A stretch of DNA of 64,000 nucleotides from the NCBI GenBank assembly GCA_037783545.1, contig JBBELK010000006.1:384501-448500 (forward strand). Direction: 5' to 3'. Source of the stretch: Henricia sp. BOLD:AAB3569 (lineage: Eukaryota > Echinodermata > Asteroidea > Spinulosida > Echinasteridae). Numbering within the stretch: the first letter of the stretch is position 1; each line of letters starts with the position of its first letter. A program made the position numbers and the translations under genes. Shown here one piece after another: positions 10,272-22,277 of this stretch. Below the pieces are notes generated by a model, which was not told where the DNA came from, did no database searches, and worked only from the letters and a program-made list of their open reading frames with translations.

Positions 10272-11879
10272 AGTATTTTGCAATACTTTACTTTCTCTCC
10301 ATAGCAGGGTCCATTTCCATGGCGCTGCTTAACAGCCAATTTTTCTGTTTGTGCATGGATACTAACCGTAAACATTGCAAAACTTGCAGATAATGACGCA
10401 ACAATGGCCGTTTCTAAGAAATTCTACCAAAGCAGGAGAGTTATTTCCATCCTGGAGTAAAATTTACTTGCCGTATCTTTGTTTGTAATGTACTATTGTA
10501 TAGTTTTGAATTGATGCACAAATTGTGACCATGTCGATCTAAACAAAAATTTGGCATTCGGTCAAAATACTCGATTATAATACTTGAATAGTAATAACTT
10601 GCACAGCCCTATACAAATAGTGTAAGGAAGGAATTTATTTGACAACCTTGTCTACAGACAAATATTATATTAACGAACTTGTTGAAAAGAATATTAGCCG
10701 CCACTCCCTTATTTCATTACATAATGGCCAACAGAAAGAGTTTATTTACATGTATTTACAAATTACAAATTGGTTATGCAAACAAAATTGCTTGTGTCGA
10801 TTTACTTGTTTAAAAAAAACATGAAATAAGGTGTTTCGTGAATGTGCATGGATGATTCATAATTTTGAATTCTGCAACGCCAGACAAACTCTAGATAAAC
10901 GTTCGTTCGTTCCAGGAAATCATGGGTGTTTCAATCATGTGTGTTCCATCGCGATATCGCCGGAAGATTCTTTAATTCATATCACCATAAAAATACATCC
11001 GCCCCACTGATTATAAGCTTAACACGTTGCTGAACTTTCACAGATACAGTTTTCGGTTTTAAAGTTATACAGAATGGCAATAAAAGAAGAATACCAATTT
11101 CAGAAGAAAAAAAATACATTTATGTGAAAATGTTAGAATGTCCTCTATATTATAAATGTCTTGTAGGCCTATGTTCAGTTTTCCATGGAAATGACATAAT
11201 GAACCTAGTACCAATAGATAAATTAAAAGGACATTCCAATCTTTCCACATGTTTGTCTTATTTGAAAATTTAAAGGGTATAGAATTCTTAAATTGTAGTT
11301 TTTACCAACTGCAAATACCTTCAGTTCAAGGTATACTTTAATAGAACAGCCATTTTGACGCCATTCACTATAGGTTTTCTCGCTCGAATTCACCAGAAAT
11401 GCATTCGATTACGTTTGCGGGAAGTACGTATTCAAGTGATTTTGATCAGGACGCAATTTCTCTGGTTCTTAATCATTTGCACGTTATTCAATTTCGTTTA
11501 AAGACATTCACATTTGCTCGCTATAAGACATCCAGATTAGTATTTGCGTCATTCAAATACAAAGCATCGAATCTTCATTCAATTAGCACAAGTTTGGGGC
11601 TTGGGCGAATTTGAATGATTTGCGCTGGTATTTCAAAATTGAATGCGCGTATAGTTTTTAATTTGAATGGGAATTATCCCGATTGCGTGCTTGAAAAACC
11701 AAATTGAATGCTCTCTTTATAAATAATTGAAGGATGATCCCAAACGGCATTCATATTTGCGCTAAATCGAATGCATCTGCAACGAACTTGGGAGGTACTT
11801 TGTTAAAACTGAACGAGAAAACCTTGGTGGTTTTGGTTGATGAAAAAAATTGACTTTAAAGAAAACGGACTTTAAAGAT
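10272..11879. other. No gene seen
   Basis: Intergenic. A short piece near 10300-10340 (CCATTTCCATGGCGCTGCTTA) resembles the end of the MITE at 40161-40398. Nothing else recognised. Confidence 0.4.
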
Positions 11880-12371
11880 AAACTCCTCAAACAAAGTTCG
11901 GAAAGTCAAGTTTGACTGACGATTTCTCTCTTGTTGCAAAATAATTTTCCTTGAATTTTATATCATTGGAAAACCCTGTTATTCCTCTTTACGATGATGT
12001 GTCATTTGTTATGATTAAGCAATTGGGAGATGTGCAGCACAGCTGAATACGGGGGCGTTATTAAAGTGAAATGTCACAAAATGCATTGCTATTGTCAAAA
12101 ATTGCATTGACACATTCCCATCCTCCAAGCAAAAGGGGAATGCACTGCATGACAATAGCAGTGAATTTTGTGACATTTCACTTTCCACCCACCCCTGTAT
12201 TCCGCTATACTGCACATCCCCCAATTTATTAATCATAACAAATGACACATCACTAGTGTAAAGAGGAATAATAGGGCTTTCCAATGATACCAAATTCAAG
12301 GGAGATGATTTAGTAACAAGAGATAAATCGTCAGTCAAACTTGACTTTCCGAACTTTTTTTGAGGAGTTTA
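11880..12371. repeat. Foldback element, arms about 240 bp
   Basis: Left arm AACTCCTCAAACAAAGTTCG, AAGTCAAGTTTGACTGACGA, GTGACATTTCAC-type blocks reappear inverted on the right, ending at 12371. The centre is near 12125. Arms match over most of their length with scattered differences. Non-coding. Confidence 0.8.
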
Positions 12372-13034
12372 GATAGGGCCAGAAAACGTACAAACAACGT
12401 TATGTTTGATTGAGGATGTGTGAATAAAATGTTCAAATGGTTGATTAAAATTTGGTGACATTGCAAATTCTGTATATGGGCTTTAGGCGGCCGTGGAATT
12501 TCAATGCATTCTGCATGCAAAAACCACGGAAAGATTTCCTTCTGCCTGGTTTATTATGGCTGGTCTGTTTATTGGCCAGGCCCTTCGACTCCATCCTGCA
12601 CAAGGTGCCTGGGCATTAGCGCAATTTTACGTCCAGATCACCAAGCCCATATAGGTTTGCTATGGTTTGATAGGGATTAAACGTCCAATGTAAATTTCTA
12701 TATTACAGAAAGTACCATCTTGGACAGAGATAAACAAAAAAACCAGTTACGCCCTTCTGCCAGGCACTGGTTTTTTTGGCACCAGAGCGCTGATATGCCA
12801 TTCTGCCAGGCACACGAGTTACTCGTAAAGTAAAATATTTTGGGTAACTGCAAATGTTGTATTTGGGCTTTGAGACAGCACCACTAAGTACAGTACCATT
12901 ACGGATCTGAAGCTAATGGACGTCACTAGCAACCTATCACGTGGTAAAGCTTCCGCTCTAGTCCCCATACTGTGTTCATGTACAAGCTAGGATGCCAGCA
13001 TTTAGTCAGTTTAGCAAGTGAAAGTCATCAGGCA
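12372..13034. other. Region upstream of the receptor gene
   Basis: No gene recognised. A short partial inverted repeat with CCTTCTGCCAGGCAC occurs near 12750-12810. It would contain distal promoter sequence if the exon at 13247 is the first exon. Confidence 0.4.
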
Positions 13035-13043
13035 ATATATATA
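13035..13043 (+). promoter_or_regulatory. Candidate TATA box of the receptor gene
   Basis: ATATATATA in the context GGCAATATATATACTAC lies about 210 bp upstream of the predicted start codon at 13247, so transcription would begin near 13065-13075. Position and sequence fit, but there is no other evidence. Confidence 0.35.
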
Positions 13044-13246
13044 CTACAACTTTAGGAGGAAGTAATGTTTCTAGCCCCGGCACAGCGCGTGCAGTGTGCG
13101 CAGCCACAAACGATTGAAAAGGCTCGGGCGTTGCGCGTCTCACGAACAAGTTGCTTGGGATTTTCATCCCGAAATCGTGCACTTGGATTCTTATAGCAGG
13201 CTTTACTGGTGTGAGCTATAGGAGTTAGTTGCCGTTCTGCACCACG

Positions 13247-13331
13247 ATGAGGCATGTTGTATATTCGTCACTTGTGCTACTGCTATGGATATCTCTAGAA
13301 CTTGTTGGATTCGTTAATGGCGTACAAAACG
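13247..13331 (+). CDS. Receptor gene exon 1 (signal peptide)
   Basis: The frame opens at an ATG in the context CACGATGAGG and codes for 28 residues plus the first base of a split codon. The peptide has the form of a secretory signal: a short basic start (MRH), a hydrophobic core (SLVLLLWISLELVG) and a likely cleavage after VNG at residue 25. It ends exactly at a strong donor (ACG|GTGAGT, intron phase 1). The acceptor at 26857/26858 restores the same frame and joins this peptide to the IgGFc-binding-like ectodomain, which otherwise lacks a start and a signal. The pairing of the two exons is inferred from phase, splice sites and protein logic; no transcript has been seen. Confidence 0.7.
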
Positions 13332-13543
13332 GTGAGTAATACGTCTAAGAGCACGTCTTGGTAAACAGTGTCAGATCACTGACATCATTATGCAATATAG
13401 TTGCACTACAAATAGGCTATACACTACTCCAAGCACATTGGTGAAGTTTCGGTGTGCACGGTTAGTGATTACGACTACCATTTAATAGCCAAACCTGAAA
13501 ATCTTTATTAGGACTATACCTTTCGCTGTCCGTTTTTCACTTA

Positions 13544-13996
13544 AGCGGGCCTCCCACTGTGCGATTTTTTGATACGATTTGCTACGATTAGCTACGATTA
13601 AGTACGATTGTGTGTAGAGTCTATAGACAGTCTCTTGTAATCGTACCAAATCGTACCAGTGGGAGGCCCGCTTTAAGCGGGCCTCCCACTGTGCGATTTT
13701 TGCCACGAATTTCCTACGATTAGCTACGATTAAGTACGATAGTGTGTAGAGTCTATAGACTGCAGTCTCTGGTAATCGTACCAATTCGTAGGAATTTCGT
13801 AGCAAAAATCGCACAGTGGGAGGCCCGCTTTAAACGCCACAAGTTCGTATACGAATTCCCTGCGATTAGTTCAGGTTTTGTTTAGATTACTTGACACTGT
13901 GGACATATAGGCCTAGACAGTCTCATGTAATCTCGACAAATCTTATACCTAATCTTAGGAAATTCATAGCAAAAATCACACAGAGGGAGGTCAGCT
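13544..13996. mobile_element. Three tandem TIR elements sharing TTA target sites (PIF/Harbinger-like)
   Basis: Copy 1 (13544-13672) and copy 2 (13676-13829) have the ends AGCGGGCCTCCCACTGTGCG and its inverse. A third, decayed copy (13833-13996) ends in GAGGTCAGCT. The copies are separated by a single TTA each (13541-13543, 13673-13675, 13830-13832, 13997-13999). TTA is the usual target of PIF/Harbinger elements. The bodies share GATTAGCTACGATTAAGTAC. No transposase. Confidence 0.85.
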
Positions 13997-14043
13997 TTAA
14001 CCAAGACATGTCAAGATATAGAAAGCTCAAATTGTGACATAAG

Positions 14044-14177
14044 GTTGTTGTTGTTGTAGTTTTTTATGGCATCTTCGGCAATTTATGCCATCAACTATAT
14101 ACGGTATAGTTTTAACTTTACTTTCATCTCAAGGTGACGAAAGATGCAGTTTTAGAAGTGGGAGGAAAAAACCCCAA
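14044..14177 (-). mobile_element. SINE 3' fragment
   Basis: Matches the tail half of the SINE at 51755-52042: (GTT)n, TTTTATGGCATCTTCGGCAA, TTATGCCATCAACTATA, GCAGTTTTAGAAGTGGGAGG. The tRNA-like head is absent. Confidence 0.75.
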
Positions 14178-14439
14178 CTATATTTGTGTTACCCCAATAC
14201 ATTAACACACTCTAACCCTTACCTTCTATTGATGAACCAACGCACCCAAAAACCTGAAAAGAATCCTTGGATTCCTTGGTTCTGAGACAATGAATCGGGA
14301 GTACCATTTGCTACATAATTTTGTAGCCAAATGTATCCAAAGTTGTTGAGCGTAAAAGGACTGCACAGATACACCAGATGTGTCACATACAATGCATACA
14401 CGTGCACGTTCATGTATGTGTGAGAGGACACCCTCCTAA

Positions 14440-14945
14440 TGTTTTCCTTTGAAAACAAAAGCTTACTGCAAATCTTGTTGGTCAAAATGGGTTGATATTT
14501 GACCCAACGTTGGGTCAAATATCAACTGTTCCAAAAGTTGGGTAAACATTTTAGCCAACATAATTGGTCAATATATAATTAATGCAGTTATTTACAATTA
14601 TTCAGATATTTTGGGTGTTGAATCTTTTGTTATCAGACCAAGTAGGCCTACATACTGGCCACTGATATACCATTTAAATTCCATGATCGCTCAGTGAACA
14701 GCCGACCATATTTTACCAACAGCAAGTCATTTGCCCAACATCAAACATGACCAACAAATTTGCAGTGCGTTTATTCGACAGGAACAAACAAACTTTACCT
14801 TATTAAAAATTGTAGAAAGAAAGATATGGCACTGCCTTTATCCACTGCCAATGGAATGCCTTGTCCTTTGGAAGGCCAAAGGATGTTTTTGTTCCTGTTG
14901 AATAAACGTTTATTAGATGTTTTGTTTTCAAAGGAAATGCAAAAC
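14440..14945. repeat. Decayed palindromic element with CCAACGTTGG block
   Basis: TTTCCTTTGAAAACAAAAGC at the left is inverted at the right (TTGTTTTCAAAGGAAATGC). An inner hairpin runs from CGTTTATTCGACAGGAAC to its inverse near 14905. Between them are ACCCAACGTTGGGTCAAATA and related blocks also found at 7430-8222. Confidence 0.6.
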
Positions 14946-15124
14946 CCATCTGTTGTGTAGTTCATCACTCATAGCTTTTAACTTGGAGCAATTTTCATTT
15001 AACCCTCTCAGTCAAACAATCATATTTAATTCATTCATGCATGGAAAAAGTGATCGGCTTGCAATTGGTATACCAAAATGAAGCTTAGGACGTAACATGA
15101 TACCAAATTTAGGCAGATGTTGTA

Positions 15125-15435
15125 TTGGGGTTAAATACATTTTACTTTACGACTAAAAAGTGTTGATAGCAATGGTAACAAACACCACATGATTTTTCCG
15201 GTGTCAAATGGTACAGTGGGAGAAATTTCCAACTGAAGGTGTTTTTATTTTTAGAAAAATTGACAGAATTTTGTTTACAATTCATTTAACACAAATAAAA
15301 ATGCATGAATTTTCAAGTTTTGTATTACTGCATCTATGTGGCTGAAATGTCTACAAGGCAGTTTATCAACATTTTCCTTTAGTTATGTAATGCTGTTGTT
15401 CCTGTTTTCGAAAGTTTTCCAATCATGTAGAAATT
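15125..15435 (+). repeat. Dispersed repeat family A copy
   Basis: Carries GATAGCAATGGTAACAAACA, GAAATTTCCAACTGAAGG, TACTGCATCTATGTGGCTGA, GGCAGTTTATCAACATT and TGTAATGCTGTTGTTCCTG in family order. Confidence 0.8.
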
Positions 15436-15439
15436 TGGT

Positions 15440-15500
15440 CGAGTCTCCGGTTTAACGTGCAAGCGCTCTGTACCAACTGAGCCATATACGATCCTATTCA
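15440..15500 (-). ncRNA. Truncated tRNA-like sequence
   Basis: The minus strand reads ATGGCTCAGTTGGTACAGAG then CGCTTGCACGTTAAACC, a good D-arm/A-box and anticodon-stem pattern. The T-arm (B box) is missing, so this is a tRNA pseudogene or SINE head, not a working tRNA. Confidence 0.45.
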
Positions 15501-15948
15501 TTTTGTGGCGTTATTTCCCGAAATGCCTAGCTTGCATGCTCGTTTTTATCTAAGTGTTAACTGTTATACCCAGCTGCAACTCGCTCCCTGTTTAATGAAT
15601 GTTGTCAGTATCTTGAACTGATGTTAACATGACCGGTGTTAAAGAGAACCAATCGTGCATAAGATGACACTAATAGAGGTTACGCCCGGACAGTGTTGGC
15701 GGTTCATGTACTTTTAGTTGCGCGTCAATTGGAATAATTTAAAGCACATTACATAATTTGCAGTAACCCACAATTTTATTTCATGAGTTGACAAGAAAAT
15801 CCTGACTAAAAGTGTCGGTAGCAATGGTAACAAACACCACGTGATTTTTTTCCCGTGTAAAATGGTAGCTTTGTGGGAGGAATTGCCAACTGAAGTGCTT
15901 TTTTTCTTAAATCATTCAACACGAAAACCATTACTGCTTCTATGTATA

Positions 15949-16522
15949 TGTAACCGAGTCGGTGTACAATAAAAATTCATGACAACAGAGGGCATTCAAA
16001 CCAACAGGTATACATTTGATTTATTTAATAAATTTATTTACATTGGCAATTCAAGCTTAACTTTATTATCAAATTGTTTAGCTCAATGTGCTCAGGCAGG
16101 TACTTTCACAAATGCAGAAAGTTAAAAAGGATTGTAAAACGGCACTATCAAACGATACCGTAGCTTATAAGTGTTAAATGACAGTCAAATAGCAGAAACT
16201 TGGCAGCACTACGGCTCAAGCACAGCCCGAAAGGCAGTGTCACGGGCAGTCAGGACAGAAAGAACTCACTAGACCAGCAAGTAGCACTCCCTTATATCTG
16301 GTGTACAGTCATGGTGGATAATAAATAACAAAACATATTGTATCAGGAGGACATACCAAAAATACAAAAGCATTCTACAAGATGGTCACCACCCTCCAGC
16401 AATCAGGGTAGTGGCACAAATAACAATGAATGATCGGTATGTGCATATTTAAAAGATAAAACCTAATGGCTACACTGGGGCTGAACTGTGACCGACCATG
16501 CATGAATGTAGGTCCGGTCACA
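15949..16522 (-). repeat. 3' LTR of the minus-oriented element
   Basis: 574 bp. On the minus strand it starts TGTGACCGGACC, has a TATA-like AGATATAAGGG near 16290-16300, and an AATAAA signal region near its end, as expected for a promoter-bearing LTR. Confidence 0.8.
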
Positions 16523-18047
16523 CTCGCCCCCTAGAAAAAACGAAATAAAAAATTGCATTCATTATACATGTTGCACTAGCTCAACATTGTATACATGCAG
16601 GTCTATCAATATAGTGGACTAACCAGCATTTACACCGGAAAAAGAGTTTACCTCATTATAATCCAGTACACGGCGAGACTAACTGCAGATATGGAATTAA
16701 TTGGAAAATGTTAATGCATTTACAAATAATGTTATGTTATCTGGATAGGCTTTGGAGATATCGGGTGGATATAAGGTCAAGAGGAAAACATACCAAAACG
16801 TCCACCTCCAGGATGTCCCTGGAGAAAACGAGATTATCTCAAAATGGACAGGTACAAAATAATACCTCTTAATTCGGCCTATGTGTCACCACAACTCCAA
16901 ATTTCCTACAAATCTGGCTACATATCGTATTTAAAAATTAATATTCTCCTGCAGTCCAAATTCGGACCATGAAAAGGAATAAATTTACCGAATCTTGTAA
17001 TTCACAAGAACATACGGCTGCAAATACACTTGCGTTTAAAAAGATATTCCAAATAGGATCATTTGACCCCTAACCAATGTCAAATACTCGATCTGGGCTT
17101 GCTAATTCCCAAATGATACGAGTAAGAGACAAGGATCAAGAGAATAAAAACACCACATCTATAGTTTTAACCAATACCAGGCATTAACAACATCTCTCAT
17201 GCTATTAATAAAAGCCCATGGTCTAAAATTGTAAGAAAACATTTTAGACAAAATTGGATACAACCAAGAGAAAATTGACAATTGTATAATTACCAAAATT
17301 TGTGAACTGCATTGTTCTAAAATCGTATCAAAAAATTTGTCATTTCTTTTTTAAAAATAGGTCAGTCTCATTGACACAATCTGTATAATTATAAAACACC
17401 AAGATCAGTTTACTTTAAATAAACTACGCACCATGAATGCACACCAGAACAAGAGTCCTTAAATACCCTTCCAGTCCATGTACTTCGAGCACGCCAGAGC
17501 CGCAGTCAACAGCCAAAATCTGCAATAACGAAACAATTATTAATGGTAAAAATGGTCACATTAAACATATTACAGTAAACTTGGACAATTTACAAAACAG
17601 ACATTTAACTCCGTCATATAAAGCACGTAATGGACGTTAATTGTACCAACATTAAATATTCAAAGAAAATATTTGATAAAAATATTAAGGTAAATTAGTT
17701 GAGTTCCCCTGTCCTGACCAAGAAAATTCAAACCACCGCATGCACTTATCTGATTATGTATGCCGTAGTGCTACAAAGTTCTACTGCACAGCTGTTGTAA
17801 TGCCCCGCGGGTTGTACCAACTTCTCAGTCCGTCATCCATCCTGGCCAGGAAAAGTGCAAGCTTCATTGGACACAGCTCCTCGGAACTTGGTAGCAGCAC
17901 TCCAACGATGATCTCGTAACAATATGACTGTCTTTTAACAACTTTTAAATTATTCTATATATTTACTTTTTTTTAAAGGATGTGATTATTTTATCAACAT
18001 ATAAACCAAATGTATTTTTGAACACCCACCCTGCCGACTACGCCAAT

Positions 18048-18621
18048 TGTAACCGAGTCGGTGTACAATAAAAATTCATGACAACAGAGGGCATTCAAAC
18101 CAACAGGTATACATTTGATTTATTTAATAAATTTATTTACATTGGCAATTCAAGCTTAACTTTATTATCAAATTGTTTAGCTCAATGTGCTCAGGCAGGT
18201 ACTTTCACAAATGCAGAAAGTTAAAAAGGATTGTAAAACGGCACTATCAAACGATACCGTAGCTTATAAGTGTTAAATGACAGTCAAATAGCAGAAACTT
18301 GGCAGCACTACGGCTCAAGCACAGCCCGAAAGGCAGTGTCACGGGCAGTCAGGACAGAAAGAACTCACTAGACCAGCAAGTAGCACTCCCTTATATCTGG
18401 TGTACAGTCATGGTGGATAATAAATAACAAAACATATTGTATCAGGAGGACATACCAAAAATACAAAAGCATTCTACAAGATGGTCACCACCCTCCAGCA
18501 ATCAGGGTAGTGGCACAAATAACAATGAATGATCGGTATGTGCATATTTAAAAGATAAAACCTAATGGCTACACTGGGGCTGAACTGTGACCGACCATGC
18601 ATGAATGTAGGTCCGGTCACA
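18048..18621 (-). repeat. 5' LTR of the minus-oriented element
   Basis: 574 bp; no difference from the other LTR was found on reading the two side by side. Confidence 0.8.
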
Positions 18622-18690
18622 TATAGCTGACATTTCTACAACGTTAAGGCAGTTTATCAACAGTATTCTTTAATGATGTATAATGCTGTT

Positions 18691-19261
18691 GTTCCTGAAA
18701 CTTGTATTTAAAAAAAGTTCATCTGCAAATGATGTTGGCCTTCAAACGCGATTTAGCTATTTTCTTTGGCTGATCCAGCCTTATTATAATACAATATAAT
18801 TAGTGTTTTCTTCAATAATTTAGATTCAGTGTGACCAATCGCCGGGACCAATCGCGATTCGCCACTTATTTTGTAGGCCTTTTGATACAATTTTGCCGGC
18901 GAGTTAAAAGTTCATTGCATCATAAGTTTGCAGTGATCCAAAATATTACATCTATTTCACGTTTGCTAAAAAGGCGATTGCTATACGTAGAGTATTCGGA
19001 ATATCGAGCCCAAGGTGTCATTCCTTTATAATTATATAGACATCCACGTGCAATCCCACCCACACCCCTGCAGTTTACGTGTTGCTGCGTACTATGCAAT
19101 TACACAGCTAAAACTCAAGGCTAAGGAATTATGCAAATTAGGTATTAAATATTCATTGGCAGTTTAATTATTGATAGAGCCTGTAAGTGGTGCCTTCGTG
19201 TTGCGCGATAAATTTTCTTTGAATTAAAAATGGCATGGTCCTATTGCACCCGTAAATAGCC
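18691..19261. other. No gene seen (intron)
   Basis: Intronic sequence with no recognised exon or repeat. Confidence 0.4.
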
Positions 19262-19597
19262 ATTATCACAGATGAAACCTTTCTGCACAAATTCCCGGTC
19301 AGTGAAATTGGTATACTAGTATACATAACATGCAGAAATTTCAGCTATATACGTACGCAGCATTATTTCAGAAAACCTTCAGAATCGACATAAAGTTTTT
19401 TGTGTGTGATAAGTGAATTATAAAACCATATCCAGTTGTTAATTTCCTGCAGAATGGTGCAATTTTCGGTAAAAACAAATTATGGCAGTGGTGTATGCTA
19501 CATTAACACTTTTAAGTAAGGTTTTTTCTTTTTTCTTGTCAACTCAAGAACTAAAATTATGGGTCATTGCAAATGATAATGGCCTTTAAAGGTCCAT
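19262..19597 (-). repeat. Family A copy, minus orientation
   Basis: Shows the inverted family order: GCAGAAATTTCAGC, CAGAAAACCTTCAGAATC, GTTGTTAATTTCC, TTCTTGTCAACTC and GTCATTGCAAATGAT, ending GGCCTTTAAAGG. Confidence 0.75.
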
Positions 19598-20516
19598 TTG
19601 CACATGAAACTGAAAATGATTCTTAACGAAGGAGGAATATTGGTAAACTAGAACATTCCAGCTCCATATATAGATACAGCATTGTTTTAGAAAACCTTAA
19701 AAATCCATGCATGCATAGGTTTTGTGCTATAGTGAAGCCTACACTGCATGTTAACAATTGCCCGTAAACTTTACGGTGGATAGCTGTGCAGCGAGTTGCC
19801 ACCTACTACCGTAATCTTAACGGTTATCCCGTAAATTGTTTAACAGGAAATCCCGTAAAATTCTACATTATTCCCGTATTTTTACGGTGCTTTCCCCGTA
19901 GCTTTTCCCCTGGTGCTCTAATTGCCCCATCCAGTACTATAAACTTCTTCTGATTCATGTAAGGTCCGTGGCTTGACACCAAATCAACTATGTACATTAA
20001 CCTGTAGTGATTTATATTTATTCCCCGTAGTCCGTACATTGCATAGCCCACGGTTGCACACATCTACATACAAAATTAATTTACTATTAGTCGTTCATCC
20101 GATGATAGCTTAAGGTATACCTTTTACGCAACAGCCGTAAATTCTGCATCTTTTCCAAGCAAAAACTCAACTACAAAATGCAAAACAACTGAAAAATTAA
20201 GAAAACTACCATCTTCACGAGGGAAATATGTTCAGTTACGCGCGATCCCACAATGCACTGTGAAAGGAATTTTTTACGGGTTCGGCCGTAAATATTTATT
20301 TACGGGCACTTCCCGTAAACATTTACGTACTTTCTATCGTAACAAATACGGTAATTGTTTACAGTGTAACGTCCACGCTTAAAAAAAAAACCTCCAGTTG
20401 TCAATTTCCTACATTTAGGGCCTATATGGTGTTTGTTACTATTGGTATCAACACATCTAGGCTTTTCTTGTCGACTATATAATGTTAAGTTATTACAAAT
20501 GATACAATGGACCTTG
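19598..20516 (-). repeat. Family A copy split by a CCGTAAA element
   Basis: The left part ends at GTTTTGTGCTATAGTGAAGCC and the right part resumes with CCTCCAGTTGTCAATTTCC, CTTTTCTTGTCGAC and TTACAAATGATACAATGGAC. The element between them is at 19740-20368. Confidence 0.7.
19740..20368. mobile_element. TIR element rich in CCGTAAA motifs
   Basis: Bounded by TACACTGCATGTTAACAATT and, inverted, TACACTGTAAACAATTACCG; both ends carry TA. CCCGTAAA/TTTACGG occurs many times in both directions, more densely near the ends. No transposase. Confidence 0.75.
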
Positions 20517-20702
20517 AAGCTAATGCTGCAGTGCTGATACCGCCAATTGTAATGGCCATTTACGTTTGGTAGAAAGATAATTACGAGTAGAAAGATAATT
20601 TGTTTAAGCAAACGACATTGTACTGAATAAGTGCAACTCGTATGAGCCACTGGAAAGTGTATTCGAACTCCGCGCGCAAAGAACGGCTATTGCAGCGATG
20701 CA

Positions 20703-20778
20703 TCATTTTTATACGGGCGTCGCCATTTTTATATAATGGGCATCGCCATTTTTATATAATGGCATCGCCATTTTTTCC
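20703..20778. repeat. Short tandem repeat, 22-24 bp x 3
   Basis: Three units of the type GGGCATCGCCATTTTTATATA stand in tandem. Confidence 0.75.
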
Positions 20779-20889
20779 GAAAACCGGACAATTAACGAAA
20801 AATCTGTTGGCCTAGATGAGTGAATTTTGAATCGAATTAATTGACACCACGCAGTTCGTAATAGCATGCAATTCGCGTTGAGAACAATA

Positions 20890-21041
20890 TAGACCGTATA
20901 TCGAAATGCTGCCATCTTGTATTTAGGACAGTTTCTTTGTTCCTTGGCGACATGTATGGTTGCACATTTTGTGCTTACATTGTTCACCAATTTAAATTTC
21001 AAAGGCTGCCCTACAAGATGACAGCTATTCGACGCGGTCTA
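20890..21041. mobile_element. MITE, TAGACCGTATCGAATAGCTG family
   Basis: Ends TAGACCGTAT and its inverse (GACGCGGTCTA), with CTGCCATCTTGT next to each end. Preceded by TA. Further copies at 30433-30582 and 36311-36454. Confidence 0.8.
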
Positions 21042-22149
21042 TTACGCTCTTTATTACCGCTGCGAAAATTGATATGTGAAAACTAGAATACATGTATTAT
21101 GATTGGTCAGATGACTTGTACAGCTAATTTTGTGTTTTGAACCGCATAAGGGTTGGCCTATGGTCAAATATCACAGCACTATTCCAAGCAGGAAATTAAT
21201 GTGGGTAGGCCTATACATGTAATTGATTGAACAATTTATTGGGTAATTATTAACTCTTCAAATTTGTTTTAAACTGTAAAACTTTCCCTGCATGCGCATA
21301 ATCAACATCCTGTAAAAGGGCCTTGAAATGCTTAGCTACTGTTCCTATCAGAACCCACGTACTTCTAGGCGTTGTTTTAAAAGTGTATTTGATGGTAATT
21401 TTCCATATCCCCTTCGATAAAAGAATCCCTTTCAAAAATACATGCATAAATGTACACATGTGATCGAGGGGGATATTCATGAGCAGAGTTGTGTTGTCAC
21501 ACTCACAATAATTCCTCATTGGTTTGTGCACAGTATCCGTTCTGTAGGCCTATTTTTCACTTGTTTCAATTGTTTTAAATTTTGTGTAATCCTCCGTAAT
21601 TTGTTGGATTAGAAGGTTTTGTGTTTTTAGTCAATGGAAAACAGAGTAAAAACTGCAGTAGTTTGCGGCAATACCTGTTTAAATTGAAGTAACATGACAC
21701 AAACAGCGCCCTCTCTTGGCAAAACAGTTTCAAATTACAAAAGGTGACTCGTTTTGATTGCAAACGAACATTAACATTTCCAGTGTCTTGTTTAAATATA
21801 AAAAAATTTGCATATTGCAAAGAATAAGCATGAATCAACTATAAACATTTCAGGGCCCTTTAAAGCCAAAGATAGTACATGACGGGAAATTAGCAATTTG
21901 AAGACAGAATAAAAACGTTGCCATTTCCGGGTCGTATTTCCTTTTCCTCGTCCCCTCTGCTCAACAGTGATAGAGCAGTATTTTCAGTCCCATTTCCTCG
22001 GTTATCTGTTTATATTTCTGAGATGCAAACTGATCAACGGAAGGATGTACACTGACATTCGAAGGACCCCATACCTGTTGTCTTACTGGAACAATGCGAT
22101 TTATTCGAATGACCTGGAAGTCTAAAGTATTTTGGGATCAGGAATTATA
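21042..22149. other. No gene seen (intron)
   Basis: Intronic sequence; no recognised exon or full repeat. Confidence 0.4.
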
Positions 22150-22245
22150 GGCCGATTGTATCATTTGCAATGACCCAAAATTTTACTTCACGAGTTGACA
22201 AGAAGAAAAAAAATACGCAATTTGTTGATAGCAACAGTGTATTAT
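22150..22245 (+). repeat. Truncated family A copy
   Basis: GTATCATTTGCAATGACCCA, GAGTTGACAAGAAG and TTGTTGATAGCAACAG are present; the remainder of the family is missing. Confidence 0.65.
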
Positions 22246-22277
22246 TAGGAAGCGTGTTGCGGCCAACTTTTAAAAAT

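Larger units (their letters stand above)
15949..18621 (-). mobile_element. Coding-free LTR retrotransposon, minus orientation
   Basis: Two 574-bp direct repeats bound a 1525-bp interior. LTR ends are TGTAACC and GGTCACA on the plus strand, with TATA target duplications at 15945-15948 and 18622-18625. Orientation follows from the minus-strand polypurine tract CTAGGGGGCGAG (16523-16534) beside one LTR and the primer-site-like TGGCGTAGTCGGCAGG (18031-18046) beside the other, both typical of Ty3/gypsy-type elements. The interior shows no gag or pol frame, so it would be a TRIM/LARD-like non-autonomous element. By eye the two LTRs look identical, implying a recent insertion. Confidence 0.85.
15741..18690 (+). 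repeat. Family A copy split by the LTR element
   Basis: The left part (15741-15948) reaches ACTGCTTCTATGTATA and the right part (from 18622) continues TATAGCTGACATTTCTACA then GGCAGTTTATCAACAG. Joined, they give the normal family A order, so the LTR element at 15949-18621 inserted into this copy. Confidence 0.8.

Noticed and set aside
13482-13814. 110-codon minus-strand frame with internal repeats
   Set aside because: Translation of the tandem TTA-linked TIR elements.
15440-15500. Functional tRNA gene
   Set aside because: No B box or closing acceptor stem.
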